A DNA stretch of 64,000 nucleotides from Bradysia coprophila (GCF_014529535.1 NW_023503372.1:4692988-4756987), one strand, 5' to 3'. Counted from the stretch's first letter, positions 42,301 to 50,446 are shown. Translations and numbers: made by a program. The notes: generated from the sequence alone by a model not told the origin.

Positions 42301-45300
42301 TCGTCGGAACGATTCGCCAAAAATTCCCCGAACTGTTGACGTTCGACACCGAGCTATTTTTCATCGACAAGGCCGCTCAAGTATCGCTGGAAAATGTTGT
42401 GACCGATGTGCATGAACTGGAGAAAGGCATGGATATCGTCCGGAAGGAGGCCGAATTGCGTGGCAAGGGCCAGCCGACACATGTGCTCAAAGACTTTTTG
42501 AACAATTCGGAGGAAAAATTGAAGAAAATCAAACAGGATGCTAAAATTGCACAGACGGTTTTCAAGGAATGCGTCGAATATTTCGGTGAATCGTCACGGA
42601 ACGCTGACGCAAACGCTTTCTTCTCTCTGCTGGTTAGATTCACAAAGGCTGTCAAGGTAAATCGAAGTGAAATTTATCGGGGTTTTTGATGGAGTGTTGT
42701 GATTGATCGGTTTAAATTTGGGCAAATTCATTTCAGACAACTGATCATGAGAATGAACAACGTCGACGATTGGAACAGGCAGCTCTGTTAGCTGCTAGCA
42801 AAAAGGAATCCGACGAAGTGATACTGCGTAATAACAAACTGAATCAGAAGAAACAACAGGTAGGATCGTACGATCTTCGTTTGTCTTCGTCATTTTTACA
42901 AAATTTAACCCAACTAAACAAGGAGCTTCAGCATAAAGTGCAGAAATTTTGATAATTTTTTTGGTTTTTTTTTTCATTTTTTGTTTTTAATGTTTTTGTG
43001 TTTTCACATTGATCACCCTCCCATTTACGCCCATCTAATCACCCCCACATCGCAATTTTGTACATACGATTTTTTGTTTAATTAAAATAACTTTTTTTTA
43101 ATTTATATATTTTGTGCAATCAGAAATTTTCGTGTGTGCCTATGGAATTGGTACGAAAGCAGCTAGATAATTTGGCATAACACACTCAATTGTGCCAATG
43201 ATTTCTGTTTCGTATTCCTTTTAAGTCTTGAAAATTTTGCCAATTTTTATTTTTGCTTTCATTTTTTGTGTAAGTTTTTTCATTTTTCTTTTTGTTTTTA
43301 TTTTTTTAATTATTTTTAACTGTTTATGCTTGCGTTGAGCGAGGTTCAGGTGTAGCTTTTCTTATTTAGGTGGTTGATTATCAGAAATATTGATAGATCG
43401 GAAGCAAAGGAATTAAATTCTTAAAAGTTCTAAAAGAAAAGTTTTAAAAAAATCTTAAAAATTCCCAAAAAAAATCATAAATTTTATTCTTTGCTATAAA
43501 AAAGGTGATAAGTGGTTCGTTGGCTCGAGTACATTAGCTGAAAAAGTCATAAAACGAGCACAGCTATTTCAATAAGCAATCTTAGCTACAATCGCTGGAA
43601 CAATATAAGAATTTTTACGAATTTAATTCCCTTAAAGTTGGCCCTGGTGGCTTATCAGTCCTTCATGAGACCGCTATTGGAAACCTTCGTCAAACTGTTG
43701 CAATATCCAATATGAGAAACAATTTGTTCTATGACTTTTAATTTTGAGCCCTACATATTTCGGCAGGGCTGAACCGGCCATATGGTAAACTCGGACATGC
43801 TCGATTATGCCTTTCATTTTTTCAAAGAAATTATAAAGACCAATTTGCATTTTCTACTAAGGTGTGACAGCAATACACACTAGGCCCCAGATTTAATCGA
43901 ACAAATGTTCTTCGTAATAATTCGACAAAGATTTCAACCCTTGGCCTTATGAGGGACAGATATGCACGTTGGCACCCGGTCTATGATTCTTACGACTCTA
44001 ATTGAACTATTTGATGTTATCCGCAGTCGGAAACATAATGCATCACTTGAGTAGTTTGTTTAAAAATCAACCTGAATTCATGTAATCAACAGTAGACAAG
44101 GATTCGCTTGTTGGGGTTGCCTGTTGTATTTTCGGCGACATCTGTTTCTGGGAAAACATTTTCCCGAATTTTCCCTCATTTTTTCAAGTAATTCCCAAAA
44201 ACTTTTTGAGAAAATCAAGAAAATATTTTAAGAAATGGGAAAAATCAGGAAAAGCTGAGGAAGTGCTTTTCCAAAAATATCCCTAATTTCCCTGATTTCC
44301 GGTAATAATATGAGGTGAGTTTTTACCCATGCCCACAAAAATAGAAAGATGGAGCAGGCCGTTAGTTTATGTCGATCCGTATTCAGCTATGAAAGCATGA
44401 GTGGCGCCACTAGAAAAAGGGTGCTAATTCTATGTTGAATCGTAAATTCAATTATGAAAATGCATAGATGTCGCCATAGAGAAAATGGTAAAAAAAACTC
44501 ACCAGACTTGCCCTATAATTGTCTGAAAAATTTCTGAATTCTCTTGAATTTTCTTCGTTCATCGTATTTGCGCGGTTGACACGTAGAATTACGTATTATT
44601 CAATGTATTCAATCACTGCGTGTTATCTGGTCATTTGTATAAATTTACATAAAAAACTAATCAAGCTCGATTTCTAAAGAGTCCAATTTTAAAATTAAGG
44701 AGAATTAGTTCCGGTGCTAGATTTGTTCTTTCCGGACCGAACATACTATTTTATACCAAAGTAATTTTCCCCATGAATGAGTCATTAACATTAGCAATAA
44801 TTAAGTAGTTTTCAAAAGCATGACTCCACTTACCCACCCACTTATAATAAAATTTTGTATATTTAGATATCTTACACTAACCATTTACTTTAGGCTGCAT
44901 GTTGTACAGTGAAGAGTTCTCATGTTTAAACACGAAGCTAGTTTCGAATTCAGTTTCTGTAGTACGTTTTTCGGTAGTAACACAGAGTAAAATTAATAAT
45001 TTCCTTAATGAGTCCTCGACAATGTTTGTTTCCAAGCAATAAAGTAATAAATTTGTTAAATTTTCTATAACAACCGACTCCGGTAGTGAGATGATCGACG
45101 TCATTTGATTCAATTTTGATGTTGCAATGAAACTCCGAATTAGACTTATCATTCAAAGAACTATTAAGGTTTTTAAGTGCTTCGATTGGTTGTGGTTTTG
45201 TGTATAACATTTTTTTAATAAACAAAATTATTTTTTCGTAACATCGATATTATGATTGAATGGGAAAGTTTTTGTGATTTTTCGATTTTACCAGAAATTT

Positions 45301-46508
45301 GAAGTAAATTCCAATCCTCCTTTCTGACTCGTAAAATTCGTCTCTCTCGAAAAAGTGTCACTTTATCTCTAAAACACTTCAAAGAGAAAACTATGCAGGA
45401 GAGGAAAAGTGTTAAAACGTTCCTTTACATTCGTGGAATTAAAGATTGAATCGCAGCCACTTCGTTTTGTCTCCGTTTTCAATCAGTTTGCGTGACAGCT
45501 TTCATAGTAATAGGAAACCATAGAAAAATTGAACGAGATTGAACGTTTAGACAACATTTTTCGACGAGAAAATAGGAAATTTCAAGAAAAGTGATGTTTC
45601 GCTCGAGTTGGAATTTCTCATTTTCCCCAGAGGAGAGCACAACGATTTTCATGATGTGCAAAAACCGTCTTTCTACAAGAAACGAAAACATCAGTTCGCC
45701 ATACCATTTTTGAAGCAAAGTGACAGTTCAATTGAGAAAAGCTATATTTTCTCCACACAGAAGAGAAAGTGCTGCACTTTTCTCACTAGAAATGTCATTC
45801 GACCAATCGTAAACGTAGTACAGTCAACGTCAGTGAAATTTAGACATGAATTTGCTTCAGCTGTTTCTAGCACTATAAAGCATTTTTGTTGTATGAGTTC
45901 AAGCAACAGTTCAAGCAAACTCACTGACGTCGACTGTATGCTTAGCAGGGACTATTTTTAGGAAAGCTTTTTCCATATTTTCTTCAATTTTACAAAAAAA
46001 ATGTTTTTGTGAAATTAGAGAAAATTTAGGAAAATACTGGAAAATGTTTTCCCAAAAACGTCACTGATTCTTGGAATCTGTTGGACTCTTGATTCAAAAC
46101 AGAAATCTTAAAAATTCTTCAATTTCTTCAAAATTTTGAAACTCGAACATCTTGACGCAAAATGGAAAAAATCACAAAAATTTTTACCGTCAATTTTGAG
46201 CCAAAATTCAAATCAATCCGATACAAATCACCCTTCAACTTTTTTTTTCTCTCTTTTCTCTATTTTCATTCTTTCCATCACCATCACGCATTCAGGACGC
46301 CGTCATAAATGAATTGAAGAACAAAACGAACGCAGTCCGTGAAAAGAAACTCTTGCAACAGGACGAAGTGTACAACGGTGCATTAGAGGACATATTGTTG
46401 GGACTGAAAAGTGAACCATACCGGCGTGCCGATGCCGTTCGCCGGAGTCAACGCCGTCGCATCGATAATAATCGATTGTCGCGGACAATGGAGGAAATTG
46501 AGATGTAG
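9167..46508 (+). CDS. Frl: Formin-like protein Frl/FMNL, ten coding exons
   Basis: Diaphanous-related formin that nucleates and elongates unbranched actin filaments under Rho-family GTPase control at the cell cortex. Joining 9167-9364, 28983-29066, 37448-37534, 39884-40756, 40816-41418, 41478-41682, 41744-42036, 42102-42656, 42737-42859 and 46296-46508 gives 1,077 codons with all phases matching and GT-AG borders. It shows an N-terminal Met-Gly (possible myristoylation, as in FMNLs), GBD/FH3 region (about 50-415), coiled coil (about 415-515), proline-rich FH1 (about 530-585), FH2 (about 597-980) including [17 protein letters not shown] near 810, and a basic C-terminal autoinhibitory tail (LEDILLGLK then RRSQRRR). 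Length and order match insect Frl. Introns 1, 2, 3 and 9 are 19.6, 8.4, 2.3 and 3.4 kb and full of transposons; the other five are 59-80 bp. Confidence 0.95.
13008..13150 (-). repeat. TTAA-family MITE copy
   Basis: Begins with ATCTATTACTTC and ends GATAACAGATGATTAGCCG. Its reverse complement aligns to the CTGTCATCTGTTATCGACAA end of the intact copy at 55.5 kb. Diverged. Confidence 0.6.
14046..14150 (-). repeat. TTAA-family MITE copy
   Basis: Same layout as the 13.0 kb copy: AAATCTATTACTTCATT at one end, GCTCATCGCTTATTTTCGTC and CAGATGACTAG at the other. Confidence 0.6.
14302..14455. repeat. Foldback MITE
   Basis: Outer arms AATGAAAATCTAGAACAGGTATGG... and its imperfect complement CCATACCTGTTTTACACTTTCATT; an inner pair TTAAACACACTCACATTTT / AAAATGAGTGCGTTTAA also matches. 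Non-coding. Confidence 0.65.
14739..14963. repeat. Tc1/mariner-type MITE, CAGTSGACGTCAGT family
   Basis: Inverted ends CAGTGGACGTCAGT...TTTCACTGACG followed inward by CTTCAGCTGTTTCTCA and its complement around GGTGGACCAGCTGAG. TA precedes the left end. Four relatives are at 20.9, 23.9, 32.1 and 45.8 kb. Confidence 0.7.
16515..16690. repeat. GGAAAA-rich MITE-like fragment
   Basis: Starts with CAGGGCATCATATTCGGAA and continues as AATTCTTAAGAACTTT repeats; resembles the CAGGGAC-ended elements at 45.9 and 57.1 kb. Borders uncertain. Confidence 0.35.
18060..20446 (+). pseudogene. Reverse transcriptase with C-terminal nuclease-like domain, in Frl intron 1
   Basis: Single-ORF retroelement in the same orientation as Frl. 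A frame open from about 18070 carries RT motif A ([12 protein letters not shown], near 18765), motif B ([14 protein letters not shown], near 18920) and the catalytic box WYLDDG (near 19010). A frameshift near 19360 passes to a second frame with thumb ([13 protein letters not shown]) and a C-terminal [19 protein letters not shown], which reads like a PD-(D/E)XK endonuclease core. An in-frame TAA at 20198-20200 interrupts, and homology resumes to a stop at 20446. The Cys/His knuckle that I recall preceding this nuclease in relatives is not visible: only [14 protein letters not shown] remains. The N-terminus is missing. It is not the same family as the R2-like copy at 3.5-8.1 kb. Inactive as read. 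Confidence 0.8.
20917..21085. repeat. Tc1/mariner-type MITE copy
   Basis: Ends CAGGGTACTTCAGTGAAATTT and AAATTTCGTTGACGTCCCCTG are inverted repeats; TA precedes the left end. Same internal order (TTGCTTCA ... CACTCATGCG ... AAACAGCTAAAGC) as the other copies. Confidence 0.7.
21545..21700 (-). repeat. TTAA-family MITE copy
   Basis: AAATCTATTAATTCATTTG at one end; CTCATCGCATATTTTTGTCG and AGCAGATGACTA at the other. TATATAAGAGAGCAC in the middle is shared with the 35.1 kb copy. Confidence 0.6.
22285..22382. repeat. Fragment of the GAGGCGAAGCCGAGG repeat family
   Basis: Shares TTTTTATCCTTAGGA and GATCCGAGGCAAAGCCGAG...CAATAAACAC with the long element at 63251-63889. Confidence 0.5.
23932..24250. 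repeat. Tc1/mariner-type MITE with a nested insertion
   Basis: Ends CAGTCGACGTCAGTGAATT and AATTTCACTGATGTCGACTG are inverted repeats, followed by TA on the right. Internal CTTCAGCTGTTTTTCAGCTG is mirrored by CAGCTGAAAAACAGCTAAAG. The extra length compared with its relatives is the foldback at 24024-24164. Confidence 0.75.
24024..24164. repeat. Foldback MITE nested in the Tc1-type MITE
   Basis: Arms TGACAAAAAAGATTGAAAAT... and ...ATTTTCAACTCTCTTTTGTCA are inverted repeats; a second inverted match GTAAATTTGTCTCC / GGAGAATAAAATTTGC lies inside. Confidence 0.7.
24640..25075 (+). mobile_element. tRNA-derived SINE with LINE-like 3' tail
   Basis: The head has a good polymerase III A box (TAGCTCAATTGG, about 24651) followed by an anticodon-arm-like GGACTTATACCCAAGAGGTCC; the B-box region (GTATTCAGCACTC) is eroded, so it is not a working tRNA. 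The tail includes two tandem copies of about 66 bp and ends in CCCATTAGAGGCATAGTCACTGCG then an A-rich run. The core TTAGAGGCATAGT recurs at the 3' end of the LINE remnant near 60.16 kb. Left border approximate. Confidence 0.55.
24885..25018 (+). repeat. Tandem duplication, two units of about 66 bp
   Basis: TCACTCATTCGCTGGGTTAT starts each unit (24885 and 24954); each ends GGACGAGTCCACAACAGACC. The first unit has three extra bases. It lies within the SINE tail. Confidence 0.8.
26432..26526 (-). repeat. TTAA-family MITE copy
   Basis: GTAAATCTATTACTTCATTTG at one end and TAGATAACAGATGACTAGCCGC at the other, as in the other family members; internally shortened. Confidence 0.65.
26628..26705 (-). 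repeat. tRNA-like SINE fragment, minus strand
   Basis: On the minus strand the sequence reads ATCCGGGTTCGATTCCCGTG, a perfect B box with T-arm stem, preceded by TGGTAGTCTGACTAGCC resembling D and anticodon arms. No closed acceptor stem can be formed, so a SINE or tRNA pseudogene is more likely than a functional tRNA. Confidence 0.55.
27680..28400 (+). pseudogene. LINE RNase H and 3'-end remnant
   Basis: Broken translations read like the RNase H and C-terminal part of a Jockey/I-type non-LTR element: [12 protein letters not shown] near 27900, [19 protein letters not shown] near 28020 (compare GHSGNxGNExAD) and a downstream tail. Several stops. Related to the remnant at 59.6-60.2 kb. Borders approximate. 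Confidence 0.55.
28983..29066 (+). CDS. Frl: Frl coding exon 2
   Basis: 28 codons, TTTTCAG acceptor, CAG|GTAACA donor, phase 0/0. [17 protein letters not shown] then KKWDIICDQ is a very conserved FMNL segment at the start of the GBD. Confidence 0.93.
29700..29808 (-). repeat. TTAA-family MITE copy
   Basis: AAATCTTTTACTTCATTCTG at one end; TTGCTGTCGATAACAAATGA and CTAGCCG at the other. Confidence 0.6.
29893..30175. repeat. Diverged single arm of the 950-bp foldback element
   Basis: Matches the right arm of 4919-5868 in order: GACACCTCACAAGACCTTGT, then AGGGTCGAATACCTTTCTAG, GGCACATATGAAAAAGTCCA, ATGCTTCCGATTTCGGTAAG and AAAAGAATTCCTC at the end. No opposite arm is present. Confidence 0.75.
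30187..30468 (-). repeat. TTAA-family MITE copy with internal foldback
   Basis: Family ends AAATCTTTTACTTCATTCG and GTTGCTGTCGAAAGTCAATG surround a foldback at about 30266-30404 whose arms are ATCTTTGGAACCATTG and CAATGGTTCCAAAGAGAT. Confidence 0.6.
31650..32050. repeat. Fragments of the GAGGCGAAGCCGAGG repeat family
   Basis: 31.70-31.85 kb has TCATGTGAATTTTGTTGATG, ATAAACACACGAAAACGAGA-like sequence and GCTTGAAACCCGAAAAGTACG; 31.95-32.04 kb has GACCTCGGCTTCGCATCGGA. Both match parts of 63251-63889. Confidence 0.5.
32099..32202. repeat. Tc1/mariner-type MITE copy
   Basis: Ends CAGGGGACGTCAATGAATTT and TTTCACTGACTG, TA on the right; internal TTAGCTGTCTTTCAGCTGATCC. The shortest copy. Confidence 0.65.
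35052..35230 (-). repeat. TTAA-family MITE copy
   Basis: TAAATCTACTACTTCATATG at one end; AGTTCATCGTTTACTCTTGT and GATAGCAGATGACTAGC at the other; TATATAAAAGAGAACACTAG in the middle. Confidence 0.65.
36323..36741. repeat. MITE with CAGTGCGGCA termini
   Basis: Left CAGTGCGGCATGGCACTTTG and right end CGAAGCACCGTGCGGCACTG are inverted repeats of about 27 bp with few mismatches. A further internal copy (CCGTGAACTAATGGGAGACTC) lies near 36390. hAT-like termini, but no matching 8-bp flanks were found. Confidence 0.65.
37448..37534 (+). CDS. Frl: Frl coding exon 3
   Basis: 29 codons between ATTACAG and AGG|GTAAGT, phase 0/0. [20 protein letters not shown] continues the GBD/FH3 homology. Confidence 0.93.
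38621..38757. repeat. MITE with GGGGAATCTGGCACAC termini
   Basis: Left GGGGAATCTGGCACACGC and right GTGTGCCAGATTACCCGTCC are inverted repeats, with two internal hairpins (ACGCATCATAGTATGCGT and CACACCATCAATTTGTATGG). A related fragment is at 56450-56516. Confidence 0.65.
38884..39040 (-). repeat. TTAA-family MITE copy
   Basis: GAATCTATTACTTCTTCTAT at one end, AGCTCATCGCTTATAATTGT and AACAGATGACTAGTCG at the other. Confidence 0.6.
39884..40756 (+). CDS. Frl: Frl coding exon 4 (FH3 core)
   Basis: 291 codons, the largest exon; CCACAG acceptor and AAG|GTAAGA donor, phase 0/0. Starts [20 protein letters not shown] and contains the armadillo-like FH3 segment ([20 protein letters not shown]) and dimerisation region up to ALMEDSETK. 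Confidence 0.95.
40816..41418 (+). CDS. Frl: Frl coding exon 5 (coiled coil, FH1, FH2 start)
   Basis: 201 codons, phase 0/0. A heptad-rich coiled coil of about 95 residues, then three proline runs ([34 protein letters not shown]) that would bind profilin, then [16 protein letters not shown] opening the FH2 lasso. Confidence 0.95.
41478..41682 (+). CDS. Frl: Frl coding exon 6 (FH2)
   Basis: Preceded by a 59-bp intron (acceptor ATCCAG). [20 protein letters not shown] is classic FMNL FH2. Ends in phase 1 (ATA G|GTAAGT). Confidence 0.93.
41744..42036 (+). CDS. Frl: Frl coding exon 7 (FH2)
   Basis: Completes the split Ala codon, then [20 protein letters not shown]; ends HLISP|GTAAGA, phase 0. 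FH2 knob region. Confidence 0.93.
42102..42656 (+). CDS. Frl: Frl coding exon 8 (FH2)
   Basis: 185 codons with the FH2 signature [20 protein letters not shown] near residue 810 and the C-terminal FH2 helices to FTKAVK|GTAAAT. Confidence 0.95.
42737..42859 (+). CDS. Frl: Frl coding exon 9
   Basis: 41 codons, helical [20 protein letters not shown] ending KKQQ|GTAGGA, phase 0. If the donor is not used, the frame continues 30 codons ([11 protein letters not shown]...) to a TGA at 42950-42952, an alternative terminus. Confidence 0.92.
44142..44300. repeat. GGAAAA-rich MITE-like element
   Basis: CTGGGAAAACATTTTCCCG at the left, purine run TGGGAAAAATCAGGAAAAG in the middle and pyrimidine run CCCTAATTTCCCTGATTTCC at the right; partly self-complementary. 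Borders approximate. Confidence 0.4.
44314..44503. repeat. MITE with GGTGAGTTTTTACC termini
   Basis: Left GGTGAGTTTTTACC and right GGTAAAAAAAACTCACC are inverted repeats about 190 bp apart. Internal GTGGCGCCACTAGAAAAAGG recurs in part near 55.25 kb (CCACTAGCGACATCTATG). Confidence 0.6.
45821..45936. repeat. Tc1/mariner-type MITE, cleanest copy
   Basis: CAGTCAACGTCAGTGAAATT on the left, TCACTGACGTCGACTG on the right, with TA on both sides (45819-45820, 45937-45938), the duplication expected for Tc1/mariner. 116 bp, so internally deleted compared with relatives. Confidence 0.8.
45946..46067. repeat. hAT-type GGAAAA-rich MITE
   Basis: Starts CAGGGACTATTTTTAGGAAA and ends CCCAAAAACGTCACTG. The flanking octamers ATGCTTAG and ATTCTTGG match at 6 of 8 positions, consistent with an aged 8-bp duplication. 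It begins 9 bp after the Tc1-type MITE. Confidence 0.6.
46296..46508 (+). CDS. Frl: Frl coding exon 10 (autoregulatory tail)
   Basis: 70 codons plus TAG at 46506-46508. [20 protein letters not shown], then [16 protein letters not shown] and a basic RRSQRRR, matching the FMNL diaphanous autoregulatory region that binds FH3 and keeps the protein closed. Confidence 0.93.
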   Translation, partial: DAVINELKNKTNAVREKKLLQQDEVYNGALEDILLGLKSEPYRRADAVRRSQRRRIDNNRLSRTMEEIEM

Positions 46509-47100
46509 CATTTGAAATGAATTCCAGTGATTATGTTGATCGAAAATGTATTATATCTCTTAAGTCCATCCATATGGAAATGGATTCAACATATGGAACA
46601 AAAAAAATAATTTTCTGCAGGGTCTCACACAATGAATGGTCCTGAATTAAGGAAATCTAAAAATTTTTCTTTTTTATTGAAACAATTAATCGATAAGAAT
46701 TTTTATACCGAATGTGATATCTGTTTTTAAAGTAATCAAATGAAATTTAATGAGAACAAAAAAAATGAATGATCGAAGGACTATTAGGTAAATTTACGCA
46801 TTCCATGACAACATTTCTTATTAAAAATTCAATTCCTCTTTACAAGTTCTTGTTGAAGGCAATTGAAAAGTAAATAAAATGAAGAAATGAATTTAATGCT
46901 TGACCCAAGCGCACAAAACTTTTTTGCATTTTTATATATAAAAAAAACAAATTTAAACAAAACAAAAAAACCAAAAAAAAAATCTCGTTAAAGAACTGAA
47001 AGTCGCAATATTAACATTTGGTGGAATAAACCAACACACAAACTGTGAACCGTTTCGGATTGTAAAATAAATTTAAAAAATAAAATAAAACGAAATTCAC
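46509..47100 (+). other. Probable Frl 3' untranslated region
   Basis: AT-rich, non-coding, immediately after the stop. AATAAA hexamers occur at 46873-46878 and 47025-47030 and in an A-rich cluster near 47065-47090. Confidence 0.5.
46873..46878 (+). terminator. Candidate Frl polyadenylation signal
   Basis: AATAAA 365 bp after the stop codon; the next copy is at 47025. Either could be used. Confidence 0.4.
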
Positions 47101-49515
47101 GACACAGACACAGAAAGAAACTTATTCCCTGCATCAAAAATTGCATGGTTTACACACAGCCTTACATTAACATTGAGCACAAGATGCACACCGCAATAGG
47201 AAAACTTTGCTTATGGAACCAAAAAAAGCAACGAAATGCAATGTCCACCAGAAAATTAATTTTTTTATAAAGAAAATTTTTGTACAAATTTCGTTTTAAC
47301 GTATTTTAAGTGAGAGGAGAGACAGAGAACCTATCGAGCTTGGAACCATGTGGTATGTTAGTCATAAAAATCGTTTATTTCACTTAATCCTGTTTAAGTC
47401 ATTGTCATTTTGCTATCCATATTTAGAAACGCAAAAATCACACGAATTTTGAAGGGAAATAAATGAAAATCTTTTGTTGAAATTGACAATATCTTTGTGA
47501 TGAGAATTCAACGTTTCTCTTAAGAATCAATCCTTGACCTTAATAATTTTGCTGGGCATCTACTTTCAACTTCTATGATGTTATGTCGAGATCACTCAAC
47601 TAGCCGCAAAGGTTAATGGCTACTCTCACCGGGCATCGATTAGTGTGGTGATGAAAATTGAGAAGGGTGTAACTGACGCAGTTTTGAATCACTCCCATTC
47701 ACAATATTCTCATATAAGTAAGCGCTAAAGTTAGTTTTTCGATTCATTTGTTCACCCACACATTCAATCAAAATTCAAATTCTGAATTGTCGAATCGGTT
47801 CAGTGCCTTGTCTTTGCAGTCGTTGAACTCTTTGAACCCCGTTGCGTAATTACATTACAGATATGAAGGCGTTCTAACAACGCACTTCAAGCTTGACTGG
47901 TACTCTAAATAGAGTAGTGAAACTGGAAGTTGGCACTGTAAAAAAAATGGAATTTTCATACAAAACAGCTGTCACTACGATCACTCACGCTTGCAGCGCG
48001 TTCTTAACTAAGTGTAATTCGAACCCATTGATGAATATCGGGATCTACGTTGAAAATTTAAAAGTGAAATAGCAATTAAACTTAAAAACAAAAATAGGAG
48101 ACATGAGTAGGAGAACGAGACCGACGTAACGGCATTTTATCATATCAGCACCACGGCCGAAGGACTGATAAACGTAGTGACTCGTAAAAATCCTTCAGTT
48201 CCAAATTTCTAGAAAATGCCAGAAGACCCATGCAAGTTCAAAATTATTTAAACTCAGCAAAGGAAATCCTCTGCCAAGAAAATCCCCGGAAAATCGTCCA
48301 AGGATTTTTCCAGAAAATTGTTTCTCATTCAAATCTATTTTATCAGAGAACGGATCACGATTATGCTCCAACATCATAAACTCCAGACAATTTCATAGAG
48401 AACATCTCCTGCACCTTCTAGTCCTATTGTTTCTCTCGACTTTTCTAAACCGATTACCGATTATTCGATTTTATAACTTGTGGACGATTCATTTTTCAAT
48501 AAAGGATCCCATTATAGTGAAGCAGTAGCTGATGATTTGGTTTTTAATTAAAAATGGAATATTGTAGTAAGTGGTTTACTTAAGCCAATCTATTTGATAA
48601 TTTTAATTTTTTAATTTGTTACATAATGTATTACGACTTTGTATATTTGTTCAGTTTTTACTTAGAAGAAAAATATATATTTTGGTGCTTAAACATTAGA
48701 ACGTTTATTTACTCCGGCAATAGATTGAATAAAGACTGCATATGATACAAACCACAACAGTGTAACGTGTGGAAAGTCGACTGTATCTGTCGATTGAACA
48801 CAAATCTGAAATTTATTGATCCGAGCCAATTCTTTCAGTTATGACTTATCTACAAATTGTAGAAGGACCAAGACATTGGAACAACATTTTTTGGCCCAAG
48901 TTTCCTGAATCATTTTTTTAAAGAAGCGTTTGTTCATTCCAATATTTTTGGTCGGTACACAATGTGGAGCACATCCATTATCACAAAACCATGGAAGCAG
49001 TCTACGCACTACGTAATGGTCTCGCTTGTTCTGTGATTTCATGTTTATTTTCTGTGTGTTTTGCAGTGTGTTAGTTCTACGCTAATTTACGGATTTCTCA
49101 TAGGTTCATTCAATTACAGCCTGAGTTGATCCTTTCAGATTCATAGGGAATCATTCCTTTCAATTATTCAGACTTTTGGCTTGTTCAACAGCTAAATTTT
49201 TGAGGTAATTAAGAAACTTTTGAATCAGCTTCGGAACAAGCTCGATTTTCAATTTCGGGTTCAACCTGACCTTAGCCTGAATATCTGGTTAAGGTTGAAC
49301 CATTTCAGGTTCAGATCGAATCCGAGATTGAAAATTGTGGTTCAGGCCAGATTGAACCTGGAATCCTAATTCGGGCTCCGGTCAAAATCAGGTTCCATTT
49401 TCGGTCAGACAGACCTGATTAGATGGGTTAATTCTAGTCAGTAAATTTTATTGAGTCAAGCTTGGGTCAAAAGACAGATATAAGGTGAGGTAATTCATTT
49501 CAGTTAGGAGCTTCC
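47101..49515. other. Intergenic, no gene seen
   Basis: No supported gene. At about 49220-49440 the sequence is built from diverged copies of GGTTCAACCTGA/TCAGGTTC in both orientations. A minus-strand frame at 48839-49042 has several Cys but no recognised fold. Confidence 0.5.
49220..49440. repeat. Degenerate CAGGTTC/GAACCTG repeat tract
   Basis: Multiple short motifs such as GGTTCAACCTGAC, TTTCAGGTTCAGATCG, CAGATTGAACCTGG and ATCAGGTTCC alternate in both orientations, giving a locally self-complementary tract. Confidence 0.45.
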
Positions 49516-49529
49516 AGACGTACACATTA

Positions 49530-50432
49530 CTTATCTACTCTTTTCTTCAACTTGGCATTAGAAAAAGTAGCTAGAGCACTGTCAATTAACTGGACTGGAG
49601 CAATTTTTAACACATCCAAACAATTGACGGCTTTTGCGGATGACACGGACTTCTTGGGTAGAGGCACAATCAAGGTGAAAGAAAGTCTGGTGGAAATGGA
49701 CGAGTAGGCAAAGAAAGTTGGATTGGTGATTAACGAAGACAAAACCAAAAACCTCGTACTAGACAGGAGTCAGGGATCCAGAATTGGACAAAACATGACT
49801 ATGAATGAGTATACTTTTGAGGTCGTCCAATCTTTCCAATATCTTGGTCACAACGTTGCTCGATCTAGAACTGAAAACCCGAATGGTGCAATCTAGTAGG
49901 TGTTTTTATGCAACAACTCTTCAGAAGCAATCTACTAAACATTACCACGAAGTATCGGCTATACAAAACTCTGGTTAGTGGTGTTGCCACTTATGCCTGC
50001 GAAACCTGGACTTTAACAGTAAATCAAGAAAACAGGCTGAGGTGTATCGAAAGAAAAATTCAACGCTCTCTCTGTGGACCAGTCAAAGTGGACGATACGT
50101 GGCGAATCAGAACAAATAGCGAGCTTATGGAAATTTTTGGTGCCGAAAACATTGTTAGTGTCATCAAAGCGGCGCGACTAAGATGGGTGGGTCACGTGAT
50201 CCGCATGAACGATGATAGAGTGGCAAAGAAAGTTTTTGTGAGCTAATTTGACGGCACTAGGCCCAGACGCCGCCCGAAGAAAAGGTGGATTGACTGCGTG
50301 GAAGAGGACCTACGTGAGCTGGGTATTCGCAATTGGAAAGTTATTGCTGAGGATCGTCAAAGATGGCGAAATGCTGTTGTGGAATCAGCCAAAACCCGCT
50401 TAGGTTAAAAATGGCTGTTAAGTAAGTAAGTA
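49530..50432 (+). pseudogene. RTE-like non-LTR retrotransposon 3' fragment
   Basis: Translations give RT strings LTAFADDTDFLGR (catalytic FADD), VGLVINEDKTK and FQYLGHNV in one stretch, then 49908-50246 with YACETWTLTVNQENRLRCIE and RLRWVGHVIRMNDDR, ending after a stop with RPKKRWIDCVEEDLRELG. Stops at several places make it non-functional. It finishes in (TAAG)n at about 50420-50434, a tail style seen in RTE-type elements. Imperfect 14-bp flanking repeats AGACRTACACATTR at 49516-49529 and 50433-50446 (12 of 14 identical) mark the insertion. 5'-truncated. Confidence 0.75.
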
Positions 50433-50446
50433 AGACATACACATTG

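Larger units (their letters stand above)
42860..46295 (+). other. Frl intron 9
   Basis: 3.4 kb, T-rich at both ends. Contains MITEs at 44.15, 44.31, 45.82 and 45.95 kb. No further exon recognised; the acceptor TTCAG lies at 46291-46295. Confidence 0.6.

Noticed and set aside
48839..49042. 67-codon minus-strand frame with five Cys
   Set aside because: No signal peptide, no conserved cysteine pattern and no splice partners; length expected by chance.
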